Source: CAISGS01 sp044376615
GTDB lineage: Bacteria > Pseudomonadota > Alphaproteobacteria > Caulobacterales > Caulobacteraceae
Direction of reading: 5' to 3'
Assembly (NCBI GenBank): GCA_044376615.1
Contig: JBILKO010000014.1
Coordinates: forward strand, 1 to 38,348
Length of the DNA: 38,348 nt
Position 1 is the stretch's first letter. Every line of letters begins with the position of its first letter. A program made the translations under genes and the position numbers. Below, piece by piece: positions 23,762 through 31,750 of this stretch. Below the pieces are notes generated by a model. The model was not told the DNA's origin and did not search any database. It saw only the letters and a list, made by a program, of their open reading frames with translations.

Positions 23762-24487
23762 CTAGCCCGCAATATACTGTCCGCCATTAATGGTCAGGGT
23801 CGATCCAGTGACAAACCCGGCATGATCGGAGGCCAGATAAGACACGGCATGAGCAATTTCGTCAGCCTGGCCGAGGCGGCCGACCGGGATATTGGCAATA
23901 ATACCTTCCAAGACCTTTTCTGGAACCGCTGCGACCATGTCCGTGTCAATATAGCCGGGCGCAATCACATTGACGGTTATGCCCTTCCGCGCGGTTTCCT
24001 GGGCCAGGGCCTTGGTAAACCCGATCACGCCGGCCTTCGCCGCTGAATAATTGGTTTGGCCCATCTGGCCTTTTTGGCCATTGATCGAGGAAATATTGAT
24101 AATGCGCCCAAAATTGCGATCGCGCATGCCATCGATCACGTGGCGGCTGGTATTGAATATGCTGTCCAGATTGGCCCGAATAACCTCTGTCCATTGGGCT
24201 GGGGACAGTTTGTGCAACATGGCGTCGCGGGTAATCCCGGCATTATTGACCAGGACGGCGATCGGACCGAGCGCCTTTTCAATCTCGGCAAAGGCGGTGC
24301 CAACCGCTTCGAAATTGCCAACATCAGCCTTGATACACATAACGCCGAGGTCTTTGCGGACCTGTTCGGCGGCGGCTTCGTTGCCGGCATAGACGGCGGC
24401 AACGGCATAGCCTTCCGCCTTTAGGGCCTTTGTAATCGCTAGTCCGATGCCGCGCGTTCCGCCGGTCACCACTGCCACCTTGCTCAC
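23762..24487 (-). CDS. phaB: Acetoacetyl-CoA reductase PhaB
   Basis: 241 residues; reduces acetoacetyl-CoA to (R)-3-hydroxybutyryl-CoA with NADPH, the second step of polyhydroxybutyrate synthesis. Short-chain dehydrogenase motifs: T-G-G-T-R-G-I-G (residues 8-15), N-N-A-G-I-T-R-D (81-88), and catalytic Ser134, Tyr147 and Lys151 (N-Y-S-A-A-K). PhaB-type features include I-S-S-I-N-G-Q-K-G-Q-M-G-Q-T-N-Y and the C-terminal N-G-G-Q-Y. It follows phaA by 56 bases on the same strand. Length and motifs favour PhaB over FabG. Confidence 0.93.
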   Translation of the reverse strand: MSKVAVVTGGTRGIGLAITKALKAEGYAVAAVYAGNEAAAEQVRKDLGVMCIKADVGNFEAVGTAFAEIEKALGPIAVLVNNAGITRDAMLHKLSPAQWTEVIRANLDSIFNTSRHVIDGMRDRNFGRIINISSINGQKGQMGQTNYSAAKAGVIGFTKALAQETARKGITVNVIAPGYIDTDMVAAVPEKVLEGIIANIPVGRLGQADEIAHAVSYLASDHAGFVTGSTLTINGGQYIAG

Positions 24488-24543
24488 TCTAATTTCCCCG
24501 TATCTGGTTAGATTTATGTCTGGTTATGGTGTGGTCGGGCGGC

Positions 24544-25719
24544 CTAGGCCCGCTCGACACAGATGGCCACGCCCATGCCGCCGCCGACGCAAAGCGTTGC
24601 AACGCCCTTTTTGGCATCGTGATCTTGCATGGCATACAGCAAGGTCGTCAGGATCCGCGCGCCTGACGCGCCAATTGGATGGCCAATCGCAATCGCGCCG
24701 CCATTGACATTGACCTTGGCGGGATCAAGCCCCAGCTCGCGCACTACACACAATGATTGGGCGGCAAAGGCCTCGTTGGATTCAACGAGGTCCAGGTCGG
24801 CGACCGACCAACCGGCCTTTTCCAGTGCCTTGCGAACAGCGGGAATGGGGCCAGTGCCCATGATGGCGGGATCAACTCCGTCATTGGCCCAGGAGGCGAT
24901 CTTGGCCATTGGCTTTAGACCGCGGCGCTCAGCCTCATCGGCGCTCATCAGGACCAAGGCCGCCGCACCATCGTTTAGGCCAGAGGCATTGGCGGCGGTG
25001 ACGGAGCCCTCTTTGGTAAAGGCAGGTTTTAGGCCGCTGACACTGTCATAGGTTGCGCCATGGCGGATATACTCGTCCTTATCAACGACCGTGTCGCCCT
25101 TGCGGCCCTTAATGGTCACGGGCGCGATTTGGGCATCGAAGCGCCCAGCCTTTTGCGCGGCCTCGGCCTTGTTTTGGGAGGCGACTGCAAACTTGTCCTG
25201 GTCTTCACGCGTGATCTGCCAGCGCGCGGCAATGTTTTCGGCGGTTTGGCCCATATGATAGCCGTGGAAGGCATCCCAAAGCCCGTCCTTGATCATGGTG
25301 TCAACAAAGCCAAGATCGCCCATCTTCTGGCCGTTGCGCAGGTGCGCGGCATGGGGCGACTGGCTCATGCTTTCTTGGCCGCCGGCAACCACGATCTTGG
25401 CGTCGCCCGAAGCGATCTGCTGCATCCCTAGGGCCACGGCGCGAAGGCCCGAGCCGCACAATTGATTAAGGCTCCAGGCCGGGCTTTCTTGCGGTACGCC
25501 GGCCTTGATCGCCGCCTGACGCGCAGGGCCTTGACCGGCGCCCGCCTGCAGGACCTGGCCTAGGATCACCTCATCGACATCGCTCATGGCAATACCGGCG
25601 CGTTCGACCGCGGCTGAAATGGCCACAGCGCCGAGCTCGCTGGCGGGTAGGGCGCTAAGCGCACCATTAAAGGATCCAACAGGGGTTCGGGCGGCAGAGA
25701 CGATCACTATACCGGTCAT
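24544..25719 (-). CDS. phaA: Acetyl-CoA acetyltransferase PhaA (beta-ketothiolase)
   Basis: 391 residues; condenses two acetyl-CoA to acetoacetyl-CoA. The start at ATG 25717-25719 gives M-T-G-I-V-I-V-S-A-A-R-T-P-V-G and the standard family length; a frame extending to 25815 adds 32 unrelated residues. Active-site Cys88 is in N-Q-L-C-G-S-G. The later A-I-G-H-P-I-G-A-S-G (His) and T-L-C-V-G-G-G-M-G (Cys) complete the thiolase triad. It is first gene of the phaAB pair and divergent from phaR, with about 220 bases between their starts. The polymer synthase phaC is not in the window. Confidence 0.95.
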   Translation of the reverse strand: MTGIVIVSAARTPVGSFNGALSALPASELGAVAISAAVERAGIAMSDVDEVILGQVLQAGAGQGPARQAAIKAGVPQESPAWSLNQLCGSGLRAVALGMQQIASGDAKIVVAGGQESMSQSPHAAHLRNGQKMGDLGFVDTMIKDGLWDAFHGYHMGQTAENIAARWQITREDQDKFAVASQNKAEAAQKAGRFDAQIAPVTIKGRKGDTVVDKDEYIRHGATYDSVSGLKPAFTKEGSVTAANASGLNDGAAALVLMSADEAERRGLKPMAKIASWANDGVDPAIMGTGPIPAVRKALEKAGWSVADLDLVESNEAFAAQSLCVVRELGLDPAKVNVNGGAIAIGHPIGASGARILTTLLYAMQDHDAKKGVATLCVGGGMGVAICVERA

Positions 25720-25903
25720 GGTCAAATGGCCTTTCAGAGCTGAGCCGCTGCGCCCAAAGGCACCGGCAAGGTTGACGCTTAACCCTACATTGCCCGGTAA
25801 ATTGGCATTCGTCACGGGGGGTCGCGCATTTCTAGGTTATGATCGTCTAGCGCATCTCTATTGCATTGGTGATAGGGTTTGCCAAAGATGCATTATAAGG
25901 CGG

Positions 25904-25919
25904 CACAATCGGCATTGTG
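25904..25919. promoter_or_regulatory. Palindrome between phaA and phaR (possible PhaR site)
   Basis: CACAAT-CGGC-ATTGTG, perfect six-base arms, 22 bases before the phaR start. The position fits autoregulation. It does not match the TGC-rich PhaR site as I recall it from other bacteria, so the assignment is tentative. Confidence 0.3.
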
Positions 25920-25941
25920 TCTCGTCTTTACCGGAGGCCCG

Positions 25942-26664
25942 ATGTCGGAAGAAACCAAGGCCCAATCCAGCGGTCCAGAGGCGTCGGCGCACAAAGCTGG
26001 CTCTAAGGCTGGCACCAAGTCTGTCCCCACTGGCCCAATCATCATCAAGAAATATGCAAATCGGCGCCTCTATAATACCGATACCAGCACCTATGTGACG
26101 CTCGAGCACCTGGCGGACATGGTCAAGGAGGGTGCCGATTTTGTCGTTTTTGATGCCAAGACCAATGAGGACATTACCCGCTCGGTCCTAACCCAGATCA
26201 TATTTGACGAAGAGAGCCGCGGCCAGAACCTGTTGCCGATTCAGTTTCTGCGTCAGCTGATCCGGTTTTATGGGGACTCGCTCCAGGCCTTTTTGCCCAG
26301 TTATCTGGAATTATCGCTCGACAGCTTTGCCCGGCAAAATGATCGCCTTAAGCAGCAATTTGCCGCCATGCCGCCGGGTCTTGGCGTTCCGGGCCTAAAT
26401 CCAGCAACGGCGCTTGGCGCAGTGCCCATGCCGGGGCCACAGTTCCTAGAAGACCAGGTCCGGCAAAACATGGCCCTGTTTGATAGGGCCATGAAGATGT
26501 TTTCGCCCTTTGCCTATCCGCCGATGGAAGAGCCCAAACCGGCCGCGCCACAGGCCTCGGCAACACCCAATGATTCCGCTGGAGCGGATGCATCTTTAAA
26601 AGAGTTAAAAAAGCGTATTGAAGAAATGCAAGAACAGATCGAAAGATTGGCATCCAAGCCCTAG
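25942..26664 (+). CDS. phaR: Polyhydroxyalkanoate synthesis repressor PhaR
   Basis: 240 residues. After a low-complexity N-terminus of about 30 residues comes the PHB/PHA accumulation regulator DNA-binding domain: I-I-K-K-Y-A-N-R-R-L-Y-N-T-D-T-S-T-Y-V-T, then D-A-K-T-N-E-D-I-T-R-S-V-L-T-Q-I-I. A second domain has Q-F-L-R-Q-L-I-R-F-Y-G-D-S-L-Q. The tail has a Pro/Ala linker and a short charged coiled coil (L-K-K-R-I-E-E-M-Q-E-Q-I-E-R-L). PhaR represses phasin and related genes and is released by polymer. The start is set by GGAGG at 25933-25937. Confidence 0.93.
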   Translation: MSEETKAQSSGPEASAHKAGSKAGTKSVPTGPIIIKKYANRRLYNTDTSTYVTLEHLADMVKEGADFVVFDAKTNEDITRSVLTQIIFDEESRGQNLLPIQFLRQLIRFYGDSLQAFLPSYLELSLDSFARQNDRLKQQFAAMPPGLGVPGLNPATALGAVPMPGPQFLEDQVRQNMALFDRAMKMFSPFAYPPMEEPKPAAPQASATPNDSAGADASLKELKKRIEEMQEQIERLASKP

Positions 26665-26677
26665 CTAGAGCTATGTT

Positions 26678-27004
26678 ATGCCCGATTCGGCCCAGCCCTT
26701 GCCATTTGACCGCGCCATGCGTTTGGCCCGAAGCCCCTATCTTGGCAAAAACCGCAGGCGGCGCAATCGGCGTGGCTCTGGCTATATGGGCCGCGGCCGT
26801 CAAATTGGTGAATACGGGCCTTGGCTTGAGGATAAGACCACAGTCATTGAGGCCCATATATTGGGCCAGTCCATGCAAAGGCGGGGTCTGAGGGCTGGCC
26901 CCGTTGGGCTGGTCATCGCCAAGACGGCCTATCTTACCATCCAATGGTCCGGCAGCCAGGACCGCCGCGCTCAGCTTGGTAAGGTCACTCAGTTTAAGGT
27001 CTAG
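26678..27004 (+). CDS. Small Arg-rich hypothetical protein
   Basis: 108 residues, not recognised. The N-terminal part is strongly basic (K-N-R-R-R-R-N-R-R-G-S-G near residue 24). A more ordinary globular stretch follows with V-I-E-A-H-I-L-G-Q and V-G-L-V-I-A-K-T-A-Y-L-T-I-Q-W-S-G, and no membrane span. It starts 13 bases after phaR on the same strand, so it may be cotranscribed, and ends 6 bases before the convergent diguanylate cyclase gene. The tight fit between two real genes and intact frame support it being real; a nucleic-acid-binding role is only a guess from charge. Confidence 0.55.
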   Translation: MPDSAQPLPFDRAMRLARSPYLGKNRRRRNRRGSGYMGRGRQIGEYGPWLEDKTTVIEAHILGQSMQRRGLRAGPVGLVIAKTAYLTIQWSGSQDRRAQLGKVTQFKV

Positions 27005-27010
27005 GGCCGG

Positions 27011-27727
27011 TCAGCCGACCGCGGGCCGGAAGCGGTCGCGTTTGGCCGCATACATGGCCCCGTCCGCCCGGGCCAGGATTTGATCCGGGGCTTCTGCGCC
27101 TGTGATCTCACAAAGACCAAAGGACATGTGCAGCGGGATCATCCATGCACCAGTATCCACCGGCGAGGTTTCCATGGCCCGAACGATTTGTATGGCCTTG
27201 GCCTGGGCAGTCACTAGATCGGCCTGGGTCAAGATAACGGCAAATTCATCGCCGCCCAATCGTCCGACAATATCCGTATCGCGCAAATGGGCGAGTAAGC
27301 GTTCGGCAACGGTCTGCAAGACCTTATCGCCTGCCCCATGGCCAAACCGGTCATTGATCGCCTTAAACCCGTCTAGATCAAGATACACAAGGCTAGCCCG
27401 CATGCCGTATCGCTCGGCCAGGGCTGCCGTGCGGCCAAGTTCGCGCACTAGGGCACGGCGATTGTAGAGCGGAGTCAGTCCATCACGATCGGCAAGATCT
27501 TGGGCTTCGGATAGCCTGCTTTTAAGAAGACCAACCTCGTCCCGCAGCCCGTCAATCTGGGACACAAGCGCGGTTAAGGCATCTTGAAGTGGGCCAGCCA
27601 GGCTTGGATCTAGAGTGCTGACCTGTCCATCAAGAACGGATTTGAGCAAGCTTGCTGCAGATGCTGGGCCGTCACCCTCTTGGTCCGACGCCAATTTCGC
27701 CAGTGCCTGCATGCCCAGTCGGCTCAT
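27011..27727 (-). CDS. Diguanylate cyclase (GGDEF domain)
   Basis: 238 residues. The N-terminal 70 or so include a heptad-like stretch (A-L-T-A-L-V-S-Q-I-D-G-L-R-D-E-V) leading into a complete GGDEF domain from D-G-L-T-P-L-Y-N-R-R. The active-site motif G-G-D-E-F is at 158-162, and the product-inhibition site R-D-T-D at 149-152 lies the standard five residues upstream. It should make cyclic di-GMP in the cytoplasm and be feedback inhibited. No sensor domain is recognised. It is divergent from purE. Confidence 0.93.
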   Translation of the reverse strand: MSRLGMQALAKLASDQEGDGPASAASLLKSVLDGQVSTLDPSLAGPLQDALTALVSQIDGLRDEVGLLKSRLSEAQDLADRDGLTPLYNRRALVRELGRTAALAERYGMRASLVYLDLDGFKAINDRFGHGAGDKVLQTVAERLLAHLRDTDIVGRLGGDEFAVILTQADLVTAQAKAIQIVRAMETSPVDTGAWMIPLHMSFGLCEITGAEAPDQILARADGAMYAAKRDRFRPAVG

Positions 27728-27896
27728 AGGCTCACCCGACCTTTCTAAAGACTTGCAATCGAATCACCTGCAATGGGAGAAAATATGCACGGTGTCGGTT
27801 GCGGGGACAAGGCAGGTGCCTATACTCCGCCGCTTCATTCGCCATGGCCCGTTTCGGTGTCGCGGTCTGTCTGATCGCAAGCACAAGGTATCGTCA

Positions 27897-28397
27897 ATGA
27901 ACCCCAAGGGTGCCCCAGTGGCCATAATCATGGGAAGCCGTTCAGACTGGCCCGTCATGCAGGGCGCGGCCGATATGTTGACGGCGCTTGGGGTTGGCTT
28001 TGAAGCCAAGGTGATTTCAGCCCACCGTACGCCTGACCGGCTGGTTAGCTTTGCCAAGGGCGCCGCGGAGGCTGGATTTAAGGTTATTATTGCCGGCGCT
28101 GGCGGCGCCGCTCATCTGCCGGGCATGGCGGCCTCCATGACCCATTTGCCCGTATTGGGGGTGCCTGTGCCATCCAAGGCCTTAAGCGGCATGGATTCTT
28201 TGTTGTCGATTGTCCAGATGCCAGCGGGAATTCCGGTCGGCACCTTGGCCATTGGCGAGGCTGGCGCCAAGAATGCTGGGCTTTTGGCGGCACAGATCTT
28301 GTCCTTGTCTGACCCAGCATTGGCGGCCCGGTTTGCAGCCCACCGGCAAGCCCAGACCGACTCGGTGGCCGAGACGGTTGCGGACCCGCTGAAATGA
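27897..28397 (+). CDS. purE: 5-(carboxyamino)imidazole ribonucleotide mutase PurE
   Basis: 166 residues; converts N5-CAIR to CAIR in purine synthesis. The start at 27897 has AAGG at 27885-27888 and gives M-N-P-K-G-A-P-V-A-I-I-M-G-S-R-S-D-W-P. Other family motifs are V-I-S-A-H-R-T-P-D-R, I-I-A-G-A-G-G-A-A-H-L-P-G-M and V-P-V-P-S-K-A-L-S-G-M-D-S-L-L-S-I-V-Q-M-P. A frame reaching back to 27615 overlaps the divergent diguanylate cyclase gene and is not the start. It overlaps purK by four bases (ATGA), an operon of consecutive pathway steps. Confidence 0.95.
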   Translation: MNPKGAPVAIIMGSRSDWPVMQGAADMLTALGVGFEAKVISAHRTPDRLVSFAKGAAEAGFKVIIAGAGGAAHLPGMAASMTHLPVLGVPVPSKALSGMDSLLSIVQMPAGIPVGTLAIGEAGAKNAGLLAAQILSLSDPALAARFAAHRQAQTDSVAETVADPLK

Positions 28398-29491
28398 GCC
28401 TTTTGGGCAAGGCTCTGGCACCGGGGTCAAGGATTGGCATTATTGGCGGCGGCCAGCTTGGCCGGATGTTGGCCATGGCCGCGGCGCGGCTTGGCTTTGA
28501 GGTCCTGATTCTGACCCCGGATCTGGATAATTGTGCCGGCGAGGTCGCAGGTCAGGTCATAATCGGAGGCTATACGGATCCCGATGCCTTGGCACAGCTG
28601 GCGCAGTGGGCCGATGTGGTCACGTTTGAGTTTGAGAATGTTCCCGCCGCCACGCTTGAAATCTTGAGTGGCCTAGGCTGCCCGGTGGCACCGGGGGCAA
28701 AAGCCTTGGCCGTGGCCCAGGACCGGGTCGATGAAAAGGCCTTTCTAAATGCCAGCGGCGTGCCAACGGTTGACTTCGCGCCCATAGCCAGCCTTGAAGA
28801 CCTGGTCGCGGCTGTGGCCAAGATCGGTGCGCCATCCCTCCTAAAGACACGCCGCGATGGCTATGATGGCAAGGGACAGGTCTGGATCGAAAACCATGAC
28901 CTGGCCCATTTGGAGGCAGCTTTCCAGTGGCTCGGGGAACGGCCCTGCATCTTAGAGGCCCCCGCCCAATTTGTGCGCGAAGTGTCGGTGATCGCTGCCC
29001 GGGCCTATGAAGGGACGGTTATGACCTATCCTTTGGGCGAAAACCATCACGAGGCGGGCATATTGCGCCGCACGCTAGCCCCGGCTCAGGCTTCAGAGGC
29101 GATCAAGGACCAGGCCCAGACCATAGCCGCCCGGATACTAAATGCCCTGGACTATGTCGGGGTCATGGGGGTGGAGATGTTTGAGCTGACCGATGGTCAG
29201 CTGCTGGTCAATGAGATCGCGCCGCGTGTCCATAATACCGGCCACTGGACCCTGGATGGCTGTGAGGTTGATCAATTTGAGCAACATATTCGCGCCATTG
29301 CCGGATGGCCGCTCGGCCCAACCCATGCCCTGGCCCAGGTCGAGATGATCAATCTTTTGGGCGCAGAAGTCCTGGCTTGGCGGGATTTAGCTGCCGATAG
29401 CCGGGCTAGGGTCTGGTTTTATGGCAAGGGCGAGCCGAGGCCTGGCCGCAAGATGGGCCATATCAACCGTCTCTCGCCCTTAAGGCCCTAG
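28394..29491 (+). CDS. purK: 5-(carboxyamino)imidazole ribonucleotide synthase PurK
   Basis: 365 residues; the ATP-grasp enzyme that carboxylates AIR to N5-CAIR, the substrate of PurE. Motifs: I-G-I-I-G-G-G-Q-L-G-R-M-L near residue 14, V-V-T-F-E-F-E-N-V-P, L-K-T-R-R-D-G-Y-D-G-K-G-Q, G-V-M-G-V-E-M-F-E-L-T-D-G and N-E-I-A-P-R-V-H-N-T-G-H-W-T. Start overlaps the purE stop. The stop shares the palindrome CTAG (29488-29491) with the stop of the convergent COQ9-family gene. Confidence 0.96.
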   Translation: MSLLGKALAPGSRIGIIGGGQLGRMLAMAAARLGFEVLILTPDLDNCAGEVAGQVIIGGYTDPDALAQLAQWADVVTFEFENVPAATLEILSGLGCPVAPGAKALAVAQDRVDEKAFLNASGVPTVDFAPIASLEDLVAAVAKIGAPSLLKTRRDGYDGKGQVWIENHDLAHLEAAFQWLGERPCILEAPAQFVREVSVIAARAYEGTVMTYPLGENHHEAGILRRTLAPAQASEAIKDQAQTIAARILNALDYVGVMGVEMFELTDGQLLVNEIAPRVHNTGHWTLDGCEVDQFEQHIRAIAGWPLGPTHALAQVEMINLLGAEVLAWRDLAADSRARVWFYGKGEPRPGRKMGHINRLSPLRP

Positions 29492-30171
29492 GCCTTGGCA
29501 CCATAACGAATTTGGCCCAGGCGTGCGGCCAGGCTGGTGGCCATGGTCTGGAGCCTTTCAACCGGCCTGGCCTTATGTTTCCAGGTTTCAAAGGCCATCA
29601 CATTATCGATCCGCGCGGAGATCAAGGCCTTGGCGGCGGCCTCACCAGAGGCAAGATGCGCCGTAAGTCCAGCCATCAAGATGGCTCCGACCAGGGCGCG
29701 CTTGGAATAATGGTTCTCATCCGTGGCCGTATCGCCCGCCCAGCGCCAGATCATGTCGGCGCTTTGCCAGACCAGTCTCAAGGCCAGGGGCGCGTGATGG
29801 GGCAGGGCCAGATAGCCGGCCCAGGCATGGGCTGCCTGGCCCTCGGCGACAGCCTGGCTAAGGCGAAGCTCAATGCCGGTCTGGATCCGGGCACGGATTT
29901 TTAAGGCACTTGGATTGAGCCCCTCAAGCGTTGCTAGGGTTGTAGCATCATGCCGGCGCGATAATAGGGCCGCCAGATCCGCCGCCCCGTGGGGCAGAAG
30001 AAGTTCAGTTTCCGCCCGGCTAAGGCCTGCCTTTTGCCCGGCTTGCCAAGCCAGCTGATCGCTCCAGCCCCGGGTTTTGGCCAGGTCAAGAGCCTGATCC
30101 AGAACCGCCTGTTCGGTCAGCACGGCCCAGTCTTCGGCATTTGGCAGGCTAGGTTTAGGGTCGGGCATCAT
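29488..30171 (-). CDS. COQ9 family protein
   Basis: 227 residues from ATG 30169-30171 (the adjacent ATG 30166-30168 is equally possible); a longer frame upstream reads through the rpsU start region and is not real. The family signature S-A-D-M-I-W-R-W-A-G-D-T-A-T-D-E-N-H-Y lies near residue 140, followed by S-K-R-A-L-V-G-A-I-L. Eukaryotic COQ9 is a lipid-binding helper of ubiquinone synthesis, and bacterial members are assumed to act in the same pathway. Divergent placement next to rpsU is one I recall from other alphaproteobacteria. Confidence 0.88.
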   Translation of the reverse strand: MMPDPKPSLPNAEDWAVLTEQAVLDQALDLAKTRGWSDQLAWQAGQKAGLSRAETELLLPHGAADLAALLSRRHDATTLATLEGLNPSALKIRARIQTGIELRLSQAVAEGQAAHAWAGYLALPHHAPLALRLVWQSADMIWRWAGDTATDENHYSKRALVGAILMAGLTAHLASGEAAAKALISARIDNVMAFETWKHKARPVERLQTMATSLAARLGQIRYGAKA

Positions 30172-30413
30172 GACGCCAATGGATTGGGTGTGGGAGGCAC
30201 GAAGATCAACATACATCAATTTCGCCAAGATTCGACCCGTCCGGGCTAGAATCTCGGATCTTGCCGGTCTGGACTGGTAGACAGACTTGCCCACCTCTGG
30301 TATCGCAACCGCCAAGCACGAAGGACTGTCTTTCGGGCATGGGATGAATATTTGCCAGTTACCGACCCGCAGGCCCTGCGCCTGCGTGGTTACGGAAATA
30401 CCTGGCACGCTTT

Positions 30414-30418
30414 GGAGG
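30414..30418 (+). promoter_or_regulatory. Strong ribosome binding site of rpsU
   Basis: GGAGG, the best such site in the 250-base gap. It lies only 2 bases before the nearest in-frame start (TTG 30421) but 8 bases before ATC 30427, the position matching the usual S21 initiator. Confidence 0.6.
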
Positions 30419-30420
30419 AC

Positions 30421-30660
30421 TTGGTCATCGTTCAGATTTTCGTGCGCGACAATAATGTCGACCAGGCGCTGAAAGCGCTGAAAAAGAAGATGCAGCGCGA
30501 AGGTTCCTTCCGCGAAATGAAGCGTCACGTGCATTTCGAAAAGCCATCGGAAAAGCGCGCGCGTCAAAAGGCTGAAGCCGTGCGCCGGGCGCGCAAGCTT
30601 GCCCGCAAGCGTATGCAACGTGAAGGCCTAATCGCCGCGCCAAAGAAGCCCGTGCGATAA
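30421..30660 (+). CDS. rpsU: 30S ribosomal protein S21
   Basis: 79 residues if started at TTG 30421. The body is canonical: V-Q-I-F-V-R-D-N-N-V-D-Q-A-L-K-A-L-K-K-K, then M-Q-R-E-G-S-F-R-E-M-K and a long basic tail (K-R-A-R-Q-K-A-E-A-V-R-R-A-R-K-L-A-R-K-R). S21 normally starts one residue before V-Q-I-F-V, which here is ATC (30427), not a standard start. The true start is therefore either TTG at 30421 with a very short spacer after GGAGG, or a rare ATC. Upstream in-frame TTG at 30352 has no support. A strong terminator follows at 30708. Confidence 0.93.
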   Translation: MVIVQIFVRDNNVDQALKALKKKMQREGSFREMKRHVHFEKPSEKRARQKAEAVRRARKLARKRMQREGLIAAPKKPVR

Positions 30661-30707
30661 TTAGACCGCTGGCCCAATTGGATTGGGCCTCGTTGGATAC
30701 AGATACC

Positions 30708-30737
30708 AAGCCGCGCAGGGTCGCCTGCGCGGCTTTT
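30708..30737 (+). terminator. Rho-independent terminator of rpsU
   Basis: Perfect 12-base stem: AAGCCGCGCAGG (30708-30719) and CCTGCGCGGCTT (30724-30735) with loop GTCG, running into TTTT. It lies 47 bases after the rpsU stop. Confidence 0.92.
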
Positions 30738-30753
30738 CGTTTGGGCAATTGGC

Positions 30754-31704
30754 CTATCGGCGGGCTGCTGCGGCGACTTCTTCGATGGCTTGAACAATAT
30801 TGCCGCTATAGGCCTGGCCTAGCAGGGTATTGTGCGAGGCGTCAGTAATGTGATGCACAAAGCCAGATCGCGATTCTCGCGCGGGCATAATCTGGATCTG
30901 CTTCCAGTCCTTGCGTATGCCGGTGGCAGGTCCGGCGGTTACGACCGCCACGGGTAGGGCAGGGTCAAGTTTTCCAAGTGCTCTTGCTTGTTCTGCAGCC
31001 TTTGGCCATTGGGCCACTTCCTCCGCAGCCGCGCGGTTGTGCGCACCAGAGGCAAAGGCGCGGCGCTTTTCGGCTGAGGCCTGGGGCGGAAGGCCGATCT
31101 TGTCGGCCAGATTAGTCCAGACCAGGGGCTTAAACAGGCCCATACTGGCCCCGAACGCGGCCAGGCGCGCGGCGCGGCCAAAGGCCGACACAAATCCATT
31201 CACCTGTTTGATTGTGTTGGCAATGGGCGGGGCCGCATCGACCATAACCAGGCCAGCGATCTTTTGCGGGTTGCGGAGGGCAAATAGGGTGACATAGGCC
31301 CCACCCATGGAATGCCCGACCAGGATAAAGGGTCCTGGCTCGTTCGCCGCTGTCATCAGGGCCTCAAGATCTTGGCTGATCGCCAAGCCATCGCGGGCCC
31401 CTGCGGCAAACGGCGAAGCGCCAAGACCCGCGCGATCATAGGCACATGAGCGAATGCCCTTGGCGAGCAAGGCCTGCTGAACGGCCCCCCAATCGGCCGA
31501 AAACCCAAAGGCCCCAGCTTCAAGCAAGACGGTGGGCGCGGCGCTCGAGGTGCCTTCGCAGATCAGATGCAATTGGCGGCCATGACCAATATCGACCATC
31601 TGGCCACGGACCTTATCGCTCGACTGGGCGGCAGCAGACATGACTCCGCCCAAGGCTATATAACCAAGAACAATAAGTACGGCGGCGGACAATACACGCA
31701 GCAT
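30754..31704 (-). CDS. Alpha/beta hydrolase with N-terminal signal or anchor
   Basis: 316 residues from ATG 31702-31704, chosen because it leads directly into a hydrophobic stretch (L-S-A-A-V-L-I-V-L-G-Y-I-A-L-G-G) ending A-A-A-Q-S-S, a signal peptide or anchor; a start at 31749 adds 15 residues. Catalytic core: L-L-E-A-G-A-F-G-F-S-A-D-W (oxyanion region), C-A-Y-D-R-A-G-L-G-A-S, nucleophile G-H-S-M-G-G (Ser132), and late D-A-S-H-N-T (His). The pattern is that of haloperoxidase/epoxide-hydrolase-like esterases. It starts 47 bases after the MarR-type gene on the same strand, so the two may form an operon. Confidence 0.82.
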   Translation of the reverse strand: MLRVLSAAVLIVLGYIALGGVMSAAAQSSDKVRGQMVDIGHGRQLHLICEGTSSAAPTVLLEAGAFGFSADWGAVQQALLAKGIRSCAYDRAGLGASPFAAGARDGLAISQDLEALMTAANEPGPFILVGHSMGGAYVTLFALRNPQKIAGLVMVDAAPPIANTIKQVNGFVSAFGRAARLAAFGASMGLFKPLVWTNLADKIGLPPQASAEKRRAFASGAHNRAAAEEVAQWPKAAEQARALGKLDPALPVAVVTAGPATGIRKDWKQIQIMPARESRSGFVHHITDASHNTLLGQAYSGNIVQAIEEVAAAARR

Positions 31705-31750
31705 AACCCCTAACCCCAGCGATTCAGATTGGACCAGGTCCAATGGCAAA

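Noticed and set aside
27615..27896. N-terminal extension of PurE
   Set aside because: It overlaps the divergent diguanylate cyclase gene and is unrelated to PurE; a good ribosome binding site precedes 27897.
27728..27896. Riboswitch ahead of purE
   Set aside because: I could not recognise a purine, PreQ1 or other known aptamer core in the leader.
30352..30420. Upstream extension of rpsU to the TTG at 30352
   Set aside because: The added residues do not resemble S21, and the strong GGAGG lies well downstream of that codon.
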